Source of the DNA: an uncultured Blautia sp.
GTDB taxonomy: Bacteria; Bacillota; Clostridia; Lachnospirales; Lachnospiraceae
Assembly: GCA_934371915.1 (NCBI GenBank)
Contig: CAKROE010000003.1
Location: 30,759-94,758, forward strand
Reading direction: 5' to 3'
DNA length: 64,000 nt
Shown here: positions 1 through 8,249 of the stretch, one piece after another
Position numbering within the stretch: position 1 is the first letter of the stretch
How the letters are laid out: each line of letters begins with the position of its first letter
The notes under the pieces: generated by a model
What the model saw: the letters and a program-made list of their open reading frames with translations, nothing else
Told to the model about the DNA's origin: nothing
The model's database searches: none
Translations under genes and position numbers: made by a program

Positions 1-207
1 CAGTTTACTCCAGTACAAGACAACAACTGCAAGAATCGCACCAAGCTGGATCACAACAAGGAAAAACTCCTTAAACTGCGGTGTCATTTCCATCTTGATA
101 AATTCATCAACAAGAATCATATGACCGGTACTGCTGATCGGAAGCCATTCCGTAATACCCTCAACGATTCCGAGAATCACAACTTTTATAAATTCCAGAA
201 CGCTCAT
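1..207 (-). CDS. uppP: Undecaprenyl-diphosphatase UppP (BacA), N-terminal part, cut by window edge
   Basis: Only the first 69 codons are in the window; the gene continues past base 1. Translation from the ATG at 207 gives an N-terminal membrane segment carrying the family's first signature, [17 protein letters not shown], which holds the catalytic Glu and Ser region of the BacA/UppP family. The enzyme is an integral membrane phosphatase that recycles undecaprenyl diphosphate to the monophosphate carrier used for peptidoglycan and the wall polysaccharides encoded further along this window. The start is supported by an AAGGAAAG-type ribosome site just upstream. Family assignment is firm from the motif; the rest of the protein cannot be judged. 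Confidence 0.93.
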   Translation of the reverse strand, partial: MSVLEFIKVVILGIVEGITEWLPISSTGHMILVDEFIKMEMTPQFKEFFLVVIQLGAILAVVVLYWSKL

Positions 208-286
208 TTTTCTTTCCTTTCTCTGTCTTATTTTTTATGATAGCTTCGAATTGCTCATGCTGCGCTCTCACAATTCATACTTTATC

Positions 287-315
287 AGTATATTACAGTT
301 TTCATGGTTCGTAAA
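287..315 (-). promoter_or_regulatory. Candidate sigma-A promoter of uppP
   Basis: On the minus strand TTTACG (315-310) is followed after 17 nt by TATACT (292-287), giving a leader of about 75 nt before the uppP ATG. The spacing is ideal but the -35 box is only a partial match. Confidence 0.45.
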
Positions 316-389
316 CCTCTCCACAGGTTTTCATATAAAGTTTAACTTTTGTTTAGCTATTTGCTGTAATATCTGTAATTTCTTCTAAA

Positions 390-424
390 GCAAAAACCGG
401 AGAAACAGTTTCGTCTCTCCGGTT
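390..424 (-). terminator. Intrinsic terminator of the carA-carB operon
   Basis: The arms AACCGGAGA (395-403) and TCTCCGGTT (416-424) are perfectly complementary. On the minus strand the stem is followed by TTTTTG. It lies 21 bases past the carB stop codon. Confidence 0.85.
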
Positions 425-444
425 GTAAAGTTACTTTTATTCTT

Positions 445-3400
445 TTATCTGTCTGCGATTGTTGCAATATCGATCAGTGTCAGATTGTGAAGGTCTGTGT
501 TTTCAAGGCTGGTTACAAGTGCTTCTGCTGTATCCAGACTGGTCAGAACATTGACACCTGTCTCAATTGCATTGCGGCGGATCACGAAACCATCTTTCTG
601 ATGTTCCACACCCTGCGGCGGTGTATCGATAACAACGTCGATCTTATGTCCGAGAATGAGGTCCATAAGGTTTGGTGCCGGCTGTTCCAGTTTATTGGTA
701 CGGATCGCCTTGATTCCGTTTTCTTTAAGAACTCTTGCTGTTCCTCTTGTTGCGTAGATACGATATCCGAGAGCTTCAAAACGTCTTGCGATCGGAACAA
801 CTTCCTGCTGATCTTCATCTTTGACAGTAATAATCATGTTTTTGTATTTCGGAAGTTTGATTCCGGCACCGATGAAGGCTTTGTACAGAGCTTCATTGAA
901 GTTCTCTGCGATACCAAGACACTCACCTGTGGACTTCATTTCAGGTCCGAGGCTGATATCTGCGCCACGGATCTTCTCGAAGGAGAATACCGGCATTTTG
1001 ATCGCGATATGTTTTGCTTCCGGCTGAAGTCCCGGCTCATATCCCATCTCTTTCAGTTTGTATCCGAGGATAACCTTTGTTGCCAGCGGCACGATCGGAA
1101 TTCCTGTTACTTTGCTGATGTACGGTACGGTACGGCTGGAACGCGGGTTTACTTCGATAACATATACTTCTTCACCGCATACGATGAACTGAATGTTGAT
1201 CATACCGATTACGTGGAGTGCTTTTGCCAGACGGCGTGTGTACTCTGCAATCGTGTCTTTTGCTTTCTGGCTGATTGTCTGTGCCGGATATACGGAGATA
1301 CTGTCTCCGGAATGGATACCTGCACGTTCGATATGTTCCATGATACCAGGAATCAGGATATCCTCACCATCACATACAGCATCGACCTCAATTTCTTTAC
1401 CCATCAGGTATTTATCAACAAGGATCGGATGTTCCTGTGCGATCTGGTTGATGATTCCGATATACTCTTCTACATCTTCATCACTGACTGCAATACGCAT
1501 ACCCTGTCCACCAAGAACGTAGGAAGGACGTACGAGTACCGGATATCCAAGCTCGTTGGCTGCTTTTTTGGCTTCTTCGGCAGTAAATACGGTATGTCCC
1601 TTCGGTCTCGGAATCTGGCACTGTTCCAGAATCTCATCGAACAGTTCACGGTCTTCGGCTGCATCTACATCTTCAGCAGATGTTCCGAGGATTTTTACAC
1701 CCATTTTCATAAGTGCTTCGGTAAGTTTGATTGCAGTCTGTCCACCGAACTGTACAACTGCTCCGTCCGGTTTCTCAATATTTACGATGTTTTCTACATC
1801 TTCCGGTGTCAGTGGTTCGAAATACAGTTTATCTGCAATATCAAAGTCGGTGCTGACAGTTTCCGGGTTATTGTTTACGATAATTGTCTCGTAGCCCTCT
1901 TTTTTGAATGCCCATGTACAATGTACAGAACAGAAGTCAAATTCGATACCCTGTCCGATACGGATCGGTCCAGAACCAAGAACAAGGACTTTCTTCTTAT
2001 CATGAGCTGCTACTGCTTCGTTTTCTGTATCTGGTCCGCCATATACGGAATAGTAGTACGGTGTTGCGGCAGCAAATTCAGCAGCACAGGTATCTACCAT
2101 CTTGTAAGCGGCTGTGATCTTGTAGCCCTGACGGAGCGCCTTGATATCGGCTTCTGTTCTTCCGCAGAGGTTTGCGATCACGTAATCCGGGAATTCCATG
2201 CGTTTTGCTTCCAGAAGAAGTTCCTCTGTAAGCGGCTGAGTCTTAAGTGCCTGTTCCATCTCTACAAGGATTGCAATCTTGTCGATAAACCAGCGGTCGA
2301 TCTTTGTGATTCTGTGGATGTATTCTTTGGAAATATCTCTTCGGATTGCTTCTGCAATCTTCCAGATACGACGGTCGTCTACAACTGCCAGCTCTTCAAT
2401 CAGTTCACTTTCATCAAGACCTGTAAAGTCATAGGACATAAGGCTGTCTACATGCTGTTCCAGAGAACGGATAGCTTTCATGAGAGCGCCCTCGAAGTTG
2501 TGACAGATACTCATAACTTCACCGGTTGCTTTCATCTGAGTTGTCAGGGTTCTCTTTGCAGTGATAAATTTATCAAATGGAAGTCTCGGAATCTTAACTA
2601 CACAGTAGTCAAGCATTGGCTCAAAACTTGCATATGTTTTTCCTGTAATAGCATTCGGGATTTCATCCAGTGTATAACCCAGGGCGATCTTTGCAGCAAC
2701 TTTGGCGATCGGATAACCGGTAGCCTTACTTGCCAGTGCGGAAGAACGGCTTACACGTGGATTTACCTCGATAACACAGTATTCAAAACTCTCCGGATGA
2801 AGAGCATACTGTACGTTACATCCGCCTGTGATTCCAAGCTCTGTAATAATGTTCAGTGCAGAAGTACGAAGCATCTGGTATTCTTTGTCACCCAGTGTCT
2901 GGGACGGAGCAACTACGATGGAGTCACCGGTATGTACACCAACCGGATCAATATTTTCCATGTTGCAGACTGTGATACAGTTGCCTGCACTGTCACGCAT
3001 AACTTCGTATTCGATTTCTTTCCATCCTGCGATGCAGCGTTCTACCAGAACTTCTCCTACTCGTGAAAGGCGGAGGCCGTTTTCGAGGATTTCTCTGAGT
3101 TCGAATTCATTGTTGGCAATACCGCCGCCACTTCCTCCAAGTGTGTAAGCAGGACGGAGAACAACCGGATATCCTATGGTTCTGGTAAATGCCACACCGT
3201 CTTCTACGGTTGTTACGACTTTGGATGCCGCAACCGGCTCACCGATTTTTTCCATGGTATCTTTAAATTCCTGACGGTCTTCTGCTTTTTTGATAGTTTC
3301 TGCAGTAGTACCGATCAGGCGTACGTTGTGTTCTTTAAGAAAGCCTTTTTCCTCCAGTTCCATAGCAAGGTTCAGACCTGCCTGTCCACCAAGAGTCGGA

Positions 3401-3660
3401 AGTACGCTGTCCGGCTGTTCTTTCAGGATGAGCTGCTCTACAACTTCTACTGTCAGTGGCTCGATGTAAACTTTATCTGCAATATCCTTATCTGTCATGA
3501 TCGTCGCAGGATTGGAGTTCAGAAGAACTACTTCCATGCCTTCTTCTTTCAGAGAACGGCAGGCCTGTGTACCTGCGTAGTCAAACTCTGCTGCCTGACC
3601 GATGATAATCGGACCGGATCCAATTACAAGAACTTTATGTATATCTTTATTTCTCGGCAT
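445..3660 (-). CDS. carB: Carbamoyl-phosphate synthase large subunit CarB
   Basis: The 1071-aa product has the full length and architecture of CarB. An N-terminal ATP-grasp half has the glycine loop GGSGGGIA near residue 175 and makes carboxyphosphate. An oligomerisation segment follows, then a second ATP-grasp half with GGQGMRIA near residue 715 that phosphorylates carbamate. A C-terminal MGS-like regulatory domain spans about residues 936-1071. The enzyme supplies carbamoyl phosphate for pyrimidine and arginine synthesis, using ammonia from CarA through an internal tunnel. The ATG start overlaps the last 14 bases of carA, so the two are co-transcribed and probably translationally coupled. 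No truncation or motif loss is seen. Confidence 0.98.
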   Translation of the reverse strand: MPRNKDIHKVLVIGSGPIIIGQAAEFDYAGTQACRSLKEEGMEVVLLNSNPATIMTDKDIADKVYIEPLTVEVVEQLILKEQPDSVLPTLGGQAGLNLAMELEEKGFLKEHNVRLIGTTAETIKKAEDRQEFKDTMEKIGEPVAASKVVTTVEDGVAFTRTIGYPVVLRPAYTLGGSGGGIANNEFELREILENGLRLSRVGEVLVERCIAGWKEIEYEVMRDSAGNCITVCNMENIDPVGVHTGDSIVVAPSQTLGDKEYQMLRTSALNIITELGITGGCNVQYALHPESFEYCVIEVNPRVSRSSALASKATGYPIAKVAAKIALGYTLDEIPNAITGKTYASFEPMLDYCVVKIPRLPFDKFITAKRTLTTQMKATGEVMSICHNFEGALMKAIRSLEQHVDSLMSYDFTGLDESELIEELAVVDDRRIWKIAEAIRRDISKEYIHRITKIDRWFIDKIAILVEMEQALKTQPLTEELLLEAKRMEFPDYVIANLCGRTEADIKALRQGYKITAAYKMVDTCAAEFAAATPYYYSVYGGPDTENEAVAAHDKKKVLVLGSGPIRIGQGIEFDFCSVHCTWAFKKEGYETIIVNNNPETVSTDFDIADKLYFEPLTPEDVENIVNIEKPDGAVVQFGGQTAIKLTEALMKMGVKILGTSAEDVDAAEDRELFDEILEQCQIPRPKGHTVFTAEEAKKAANELGYPVLVRPSYVLGGQGMRIAVSDEDVEEYIGIINQIAQEHPILVDKYLMGKEIEVDAVCDGEDILIPGIMEHIERAGIHSGDSISVYPAQTISQKAKDTIAEYTRRLAKALHVIGMINIQFIVCGEEVYVIEVNPRSSRTVPYISKVTGIPIVPLATKVILGYKLKEMGYEPGLQPEAKHIAIKMPVFSFEKIRGADISLGPEMKSTGECLGIAENFNEALYKAFIGAGIKLPKYKNMIITVKDEDQQEVVPIARRFEALGYRIYATRGTARVLKENGIKAIRTNKLEQPAPNLMDLILGHKIDVVIDTPPQGVEHQKDGFVIRRNAIETGVNVLTSLDTAEALVTSLENTDLHNLTLIDIATIADR

Positions 3661-4735
3661 GATCTGTTCCTCCCATCATTTTCATAAATCTGTCAAACAG
3701 GTAGCTGGAATCCTGCGGTCCCGGGCATGCTTCCGGATGGAACTGAACGGTAAAGATGTTCTTTCCTTCGTAAGCCATTCCTTCATTTGTACCATCGTTT
3801 ACATTGATAAATGCAGGTTTGGCAATGCCCTTTTTCTCAAGGCCTTCTGCATCTACCACATAACCATGGTTCTGTGAAGAAATGTAAACGCGTCCTGTCT
3901 CAAGGTCTTTTACCGGATGGTTGCCGCCGCGGTGTCCGTATTTCATCTTGTGTGTATCACCGCCTGTTGCAAGCGCCATAAGCTGATGTCCAAGACAGAT
4001 TGCAAAAATCGGTACATCGGATTCATAAAGTTTGCGGATTTCTTCTATAATAATGGTACATTCTTTCGGGTCTCCAGGGCCGTTGCTCAGCATGATTCCG
4101 TCCGGAGCATCTTTCAGAATCTCTTCTGCCGGTGTCAGTGCCGGATAGATTGTCACCTGACATCCTCTTTCATTCAGAGAACGTGCAATATTGCGTTTTG
4201 CTCCAAAGTCCATGAGTGCTACTTTTGGTCCGTTTCCTTTGAGTACTTCTTTTTCCTTGCAGGTAACTTTTTCAACTACTTTTCCTGTTGTATATGCTTT
4301 TAAGCGGGGGATTATTTCGTCTAAATCATAGTTTTCATTGACAGTGATCATACCATTCATGGTACCTTTTTCACGAAGAATTTTGGTGAGAGCACGGGTA
4401 TCAATACCGGCAATACCCGGAATATCATGTTTTTCAAGAAAATGCTGAATTGTGTCCACGCTTCTGAAGTTACTTGGGACACGTGATAATTCACGAACAA
4501 TAAAACCATCAATCCATGGTTTTCTGGATTCCTGGTCCTCATAACAAATACCATAGTTACCAATCAGAGGGTAGGTCATGCAGACAGCCTGTCCTGCATA
4601 CGACGGGTCGGTCATTACTTCAAGATATCCGGTCATGGATGTGTTAAACACGATTTCGCTGATGACTTCTCTTGTCGAACCGATGTTTGTTCCTTTAAAA
4701 ACATGGCCGTCTTCTAATATCAGAAATGCTTTCAT
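3647..4735 (-). CDS. carA: Carbamoyl-phosphate synthase small subunit CarA (glutaminase)
   Basis: The 362-aa protein has the CarA-specific N-terminal domain (about 1-150) and a class I glutamine amidotransferase domain. The nucleophile Cys sits in FAICLGHQ, and the His and Glu of the triad in VQFHPEA near residue 335. It hydrolyses glutamine and passes ammonia to CarB. It is the first gene of the carAB operon, has an AGGGAG ribosome site 6 nt before ATG, and sits about 30 nt behind a good promoter. The short leader leaves no room for a PyrR-type attenuator, so pyrimidine control, if any, must act another way. Confidence 0.97.
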   Translation of the reverse strand: MKAFLILEDGHVFKGTNIGSTREVISEIVFNTSMTGYLEVMTDPSYAGQAVCMTYPLIGNYGICYEDQESRKPWIDGFIVRELSRVPSNFRSVDTIQHFLEKHDIPGIAGIDTRALTKILREKGTMNGMITVNENYDLDEIIPRLKAYTTGKVVEKVTCKEKEVLKGNGPKVALMDFGAKRNIARSLNERGCQVTIYPALTPAEEILKDAPDGIMLSNGPGDPKECTIIIEEIRKLYESDVPIFAICLGHQLMALATGGDTHKMKYGHRGGNHPVKDLETGRVYISSQNHGYVVDAEGLEKKGIAKPAFINVNDGTNEGMAYEGKNIFTVQFHPEACPGPQDSSYLFDRFMKMMGGTDHAEK

Positions 4736-4774
4736 ATAATCTCCCTTTCTCTTGTTTTATCCTAAATCTTCAAG

Positions 4775-4803
4775 ATTGTATCACAAGAGCTTTTGTTTTT
4801 CAA
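4775..4803 (-). promoter_or_regulatory. Candidate sigma-A promoter of carA-carB
   Basis: On the minus strand TTGAAA (4803-4798) is separated by 17 nt from TACAAT (4780-4775), about 40 bases before the carA start codon. Both boxes match 5 of 6 consensus bases. Confidence 0.7.
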
Positions 4804-4890
4804 CAGGTTAAAGTACTAAAAATAATTAAGTTGTTCAAAAAAACTTTGTTCTGATGATTGATTTGGTAAATTGTTGCTTTTGCAAGTATT

Positions 4891-4952
4891 ATTAAAAAAA
4901 TTTAATTTTTTTTATTTTTTCTATTGACATTTGGGTTTTGTTGCGTTATTAT
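4891..4952 (+). promoter_or_regulatory. Strong promoter of tRNA-Leu with A/T-rich UP-like region
   Basis: A consensus TTGACA (4924-4929) is followed after 17 nt by TATTAT (4947-4952). Immediately upstream, 4891-4923 is almost pure A and T tracts, as expected of an UP element at stable-RNA promoters. The predicted transcription start is about 35 bases before the tRNA. The rest of the carA-tRNA gap (4804-4890) is AT-rich, with no gene seen. Confidence 0.8.
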
Positions 4953-4992
4953 AAACAGGCAGTCGACGAGAGCGGCTGATTCATAACGAAAT

Positions 4993-5076
4993 GCAGGAGT
5001 GGCGGAATTGGCAGACGCGCAGGCTTCAGGTGCCTGTGGTCGCAAGATCGTGTGGGTTCAAGTCCCATCTCCTGCA
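4993..5076 (+). tRNA. tRNA-Leu (anticodon CAG)
   Basis: Acceptor arms GCAGGAG (4993-4999) and CTCCTGC (5069-5075) pair fully, with discriminator A at 5076. The D-arm begins TGGCGGAATTGG, the TPsiC loop contains GGTTCAAGTCC, and a long variable arm typical of leucine tRNA is present. The anticodon stem CAGGC/GCCTG encloses the loop TTCAGGT, giving anticodon CAG at 5027-5029, which reads CUG. No CCA is encoded. A T-rich run (ATTATTTTTTTATC) follows the gene and could end transcription. Confidence 0.95.
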
Positions 5077-5100
5077 TTATTTTTTTATCTAAAAACAAAA

Positions 5101-5350
5101 AGCGTAAAATAAAGGATATGCTCTGATATAACAGATACCCGATCCGGTAACAGCTTCGGAATTTGGAAACACTATGGCTATTCTCAGTCTGTTAAAACCA
5201 TGAACCAAAAGCACATAACTCGCTGTCGCTCAGACAATGTGCTTTTGATCCATGACACAGCCTGCGAATAACCTGAGTGTTACCATAAATTCCTCCAGAG
5301 GTTACCGGATCGGGTATCTTTATATTCAGAGCTTTTCTTTAGTTTTACAT
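5101..5350 (+). repeat. Long fold-back element 1 with conserved 20-nt apical loop
   Basis: A single imperfect inverted repeat occupies almost all of 5101-5350. The arms pair from about GTAAAA (5104) inward. They include a perfect 19-nt match (5133-5151 with 5301-5319) and a near-perfect inner stem (CATGAACCAAAAGCACAT against ATGTGCTTTTGATCCATG). The apex is the 20-mer AACTCGCTGTCGCTCAGACA at 5217-5236. Mismatches and small bulges are spread along the arms. No convincing ORF lies inside. It follows the tRNA-Leu gene on the same strand and may be a giant hairpin RNA, a terminator-like element or a decayed mobile element. The function is unknown. Confidence 0.8.
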
Positions 5351-5379
5351 GTGGGGGCCGCTCACGCTCCGCACTATCC

Positions 5380-5675
5380 CGTATAAAGTCCGGTGCGGGA
5401 TATCTGGAAACTTCAGAAAAATTCCCGGCAGGTATCATCTGGTATCGGCTCGCTTGAGGAACTTCGTGAAGGTATCTGGTTGTACAGGTTTTGCGTTGAT
5501 GCAGAAAATGCTGCTGTCTGAGCGTCAGCGAGTTCTGCATTTTCTGTATCGTTTTTAGCAAAGTTCTGTACACCATGATATCTTAGAAGTTCCGATTTGA
5601 GCCAGTATCAGATGATACCTGCCGGGAATTTCCTTCTGATTTTCTTATTATATCCCACCACCGGGAATCCTTTAT
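5380..5675 (-). repeat. Long fold-back element 2 with the same apical loop, opposite orientation
   Basis: A second inverted repeat spans about 5380-5675. Its arms include a perfect 23-nt match (5419-5441 with 5609-5631). They continue inward through CTTC..GTACAG..TTTGC and an inner GATGCAGAAAATG/CATTTTCTGTATC stem. Read on the minus strand, the apex (5534-5515) is AACTCGCTGACGCTCAGACA, 19 of 20 identical to element 1, although the arms of the two elements are not alike. It lies directly after the stop of the DUF2142 gene, in that gene's transcription direction. Between the elements (5351-5379) nothing else is clear. Small ORFs within the arms are by-products of the repeat. Confidence 0.8.
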
Positions 5676-5688
5676 CAATCTCTTCCTC

Positions 5689-7092
5689 TCACGCCCCTGC
5701 TATAAATGCCCGTATACTGAACGGTACATCTCTGTACTCCGGCCAGATCACAGCAAAGAACACGAACAGCGCCAGCACCATCAGTGCCACGCAGATCGCC
5801 GCGTACACACCTTTTCGCACTTTTTCATTCTTAACCGTCACATCAAAGAGGTTTCCATATCCCATCACCATAAAATAAGTCATCGGGATCAGCATCGGCA
5901 GACTGTAACGTCCCTGCGGCTGATAATCAGATGCATAAGAATAATACGCATTCAAAATATTCGGAATGATCATCGCGATCAACATGAACCAGTTAAACAT
6001 CCCCTTCACGTTCCACTGCTTCTTCACGCGAAGCGCAAATGTTTTTACCGGATGCAGGAAGATCAGTAAAAATCCAGCCTTAATAAAGTCCATATAGTTG
6101 TTGATCAGCCACTTCGGCATGAACACATCCATATTTCCGAATCTTCCCACGAAGCTTTCACTGACAAGTTCCACCCACGAAAATCCCTCAGATTTCGGGA
6201 AGCCCTGATTCAACATATCCCAGAAGGTGTAACCTGCCATCTGCGGAGTCTGTTTCTGAGATGGTTTGTAAGCCGGTTTTGCATACTTCTCTGCACAGAT
6301 AGAAGAAGCATTCATACCAAGGAAATCCCCGTCATAGAGGATGGCATTTCGGATAAACCACCATGCAGCCAGAATCAGAACAATTGCGCAGACCAGCAGA
6401 CCTTTTTTTGCAAAATCTCCGTAGCTGCCGTTCTTCTTTGCCTCCATAAACAACGTAATACCAAAGAAGAAAATACTGCACAAAATAAATCCATATGCAT
6501 TGTAATAAGACAGCGCACATACTGCCACGCCAACCGCCAGAATGATGCAGTTTTTATATGTCCAGCCTTCCGTGAGATATCGCACCCACGCATAAATGAT
6601 CACTGCCGTAGAAAATACCGCCAGTGCATCACAGTTAACATAAGTAAATACAAACAACGATCCCGGAAGCAAACCGACAAATGCAGCAAAAATCCAGGCT
6701 TTTCTGCGGTCAAAGAGACGCTTGCCCATATCCAGTGCCAGCCACACCGTACCAAGCCCCAGAAGAATGTTGACAAAACGTGCTGCCATGAGAAGTGCAA
6801 ACGGTGCTGTCGTTATGAAACTTACCAGTTTCATAAACACTGCCGCTATCATATAGTCCAGAATCGGAGAAAATGCATATGAAATTCCCCATACAACATT
6901 TCGAACTGCAGGATCATCCCCGACCGGAAGACTTCCATGCTGATAAATATAATAGGCGATCTGATATCTCATCGGCTCATCCGGTCCGGCGCCGTTTGGC
7001 TGAACTCTCGCCCACATCAGATAAAACACCAGAAGAAACAGGAAAAACAGAATTTCCACTACCGTTTCCGTACTGACTTTTTTACGTTTCAA
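5689..7092 (-). CDS. DUF2142 membrane protein, probable GT-C-type glycosyltransferase
   Basis: This is a polytopic membrane protein of about 467 aa with roughly ten hydrophobic segments. After the first segment comes the short acidic motif PDEPMRY (Asp38-Glu39), matching the DUF2142 family, which is related to polyprenyl-phosphate-dependent GT-C enzymes that transfer sugars outside the membrane. The open frame reaches back to a TTG at 7116 that overlaps the wecE stop. A TTG at 7092 is better: it has GGAGG 8 nt upstream and a Lys/Arg-rich start before the first membrane helix. It is the last gene of the five-gene operon and is followed at once by fold-back element 2. The acceptor and donor are unknown; context suggests it adds a lipid-linked amino sugar to a wall glycan. 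Confidence 0.75.
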   Translation of the reverse strand: MKRKKVSTETVVEILFFLFLLVFYLMWARVQPNGAGPDEPMRYQIAYYIYQHGSLPVGDDPAVRNVVWGISYAFSPILDYMIAAVFMKLVSFITTAPFALLMAARFVNILLGLGTVWLALDMGKRLFDRRKAWIFAAFVGLLPGSLFVFTYVNCDALAVFSTAVIIYAWVRYLTEGWTYKNCIILAVGVAVCALSYYNAYGFILCSIFFFGITLFMEAKKNGSYGDFAKKGLLVCAIVLILAAWWFIRNAILYDGDFLGMNASSICAEKYAKPAYKPSQKQTPQMAGYTFWDMLNQGFPKSEGFSWVELVSESFVGRFGNMDVFMPKWLINNYMDFIKAGFLLIFLHPVKTFALRVKKQWNVKGMFNWFMLIAMIIPNILNAYYSYASDYQPQGRYSLPMLIPMTYFMVMGYGNLFDVTVKNEKVRKGVYAAICVALMVLALFVFFAVIWPEYRDVPFSIRAFIAGA

Positions 7093-7112
7093 TACTCTTT
7101 CCTCCACTGCAC

Positions 7113-8240
7113 TCAAAATTCAAACTGATGGATCTTTTCTGCAATATAATCCACATCATCCATAGAAAGATCATAAAACATCGGAAGTCTCAGAAGACGT
7201 TCGCTCTCCTTCGTCGTATATACATCTTCACCACAGAATCTTCCAAACTTTTCTCCTGCCGGGGAACTGTGAAGCGGAACATAATGAAATGCCGGTGCGA
7301 TTCCGTTTTCACGAAGATATGCGATCAGTCTGGTACGGGTCGCCAGATCTTTCACCTTGATATAGTACATATGCGCATTATGTGCACAGCCATCCGGGAC
7401 AAAAGGACGGTCAAGTTTGCCCTGTGCTTCCAGATCTGCCAGTCTCTCATGATAACCGTCATAAACCTGATGACGTTTACGGTTGATCTTGTCGCATTCT
7501 TCCAGCTGCGCATACAGATACGCCGCATTCATCTCACTTGGAAGATAAGAAGAACCGTAATCGATCCAGCGATATTTATCTACCTGTCCACGGAAAAATT
7601 TACTCCTGTCCGTGCCCTTTTCCCTGAGGACTTCTGCTTTTTCCTGATATTCATTTTTCTGGAAAACAAGTGCACCGCCCTCACCCATTGTGAAGTTTTT
7701 GGTCTCGTGGAAACTATAACAGCCAAAATCACCGATCGTTCCCAGAGCTTTTCCATGATAGTAGGCATCTACGCCCTGTGCAGCATCTTCCACAACTTTC
7801 AGATTATATTTCTGTGCAATTTCCATAATCCTGTTCATCTCACATGCAACACCTGCATAGTGAACCGGAACGATTGCCCTGGTTTTGTCGGTAATTGCCT
7901 GTTCAATAAGATTTTCATCAATATTCATCGTATCCGGTCTGATATCTACAAATACGATTTTTGCACCACGGAGCACAAAGGCATCCGCCGTCGAAACAAA
8001 GGTATAAGACGGCATGATCACTTCGTCTCCCGGCTGGATATCACTTAAAAATGCCGCCATTTCCAGCGCATGTGTACAGGATGTCGTCAGAAACACCTGA
8101 TTGACCTCGAAACGTTTCTTCATCCATTCGGAACACAGCTTTGTGTATTTGCCATCACCGCAGAGCATTCCCTGCGCAACCGCATCCTGAATATAATTTA
8201 ATTCTTTTCCGACAAGTGCCGGTCTGTTAAAATCGATCAT
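7113..8240 (-). CDS. wecE: dTDP-4-amino-4,6-dideoxygalactose transaminase (WecE/RffA type)
   Basis: The 375-aa product is a DegT/DnrJ/EryC1/StrS-family PLP enzyme. The N-terminal part has the PLP-phosphate region TTSCTHALEMA, the Asp motif is VVEDAAQ near residue 150, and the PLP lysine is Lys181 in SFHETKN, the wording typical of WecE. WecE aminates dTDP-4-keto-6-deoxyglucose, the RfbB product, to dTDP-4-amino-4,6-dideoxygalactose using glutamate. RfbA and RfbB are encoded in this window (36504-37382, 38945-40027), so the substrate should be available. The gene is 9 nt after the ATP-grasp gene, and its stop overlaps the longest frame of the DUF2142 gene. Subfamily is confident; the exact C4 stereochemistry is inferred. 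Confidence 0.88.
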   Translation of the reverse strand: MIDFNRPALVGKELNYIQDAVAQGMLCGDGKYTKLCSEWMKKRFEVNQVFLTTSCTHALEMAAFLSDIQPGDEVIMPSYTFVSTADAFVLRGAKIVFVDIRPDTMNIDENLIEQAITDKTRAIVPVHYAGVACEMNRIMEIAQKYNLKVVEDAAQGVDAYYHGKALGTIGDFGCYSFHETKNFTMGEGGALVFQKNEYQEKAEVLREKGTDRSKFFRGQVDKYRWIDYGSSYLPSEMNAAYLYAQLEECDKINRKRHQVYDGYHERLADLEAQGKLDRPFVPDGCAHNAHMYYIKVKDLATRTRLIAYLRENGIAPAFHYVPLHSSPAGEKFGRFCGEDVYTTKESERLLRLPMFYDLSMDDVDYIAEKIHQFEF

Positions 8241-8249
8241 CTGTCTCCT

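Noticed and set aside
487..3066. A very long open frame (859 codons) on the plus strand
   Set aside because: It is the antisense shadow of carB, rich in Cys and Phe with no domain, and has no ribosome site. The minus-strand frame is a complete CarB.
4736..4923. PyrR-type attenuator or riboswitch before carA
   Set aside because: The leader from the predicted promoter is only about 30 nt and no anti-terminator or aptamer-like structure is seen.
5358..5374. A third, decayed copy of the apical loop (CCGCTCACGCTCCGCAC) between the two elements
   Set aside because: It resembles the loop core over about 15 bases, but no flanking inverted repeat could be found, so chance similarity is likely.
4993..5700. 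Integrative element attached at tRNA-Leu
   Set aside because: No integrase gene and no direct repeat of the tRNA 3' end were noticed in the following region.
5280..5878. Small ORFs of 69-98 codons on both strands in the fold-back region
   Set aside because: They arise from the paired arms of the inverted repeats, start without ribosome sites and show no protein-like composition.
7128..8048. Plus-strand frame of 306 codons opposite wecE
   Set aside because: Shadow of wecE: Cys/Ile/Phe-rich composition and no start signal.
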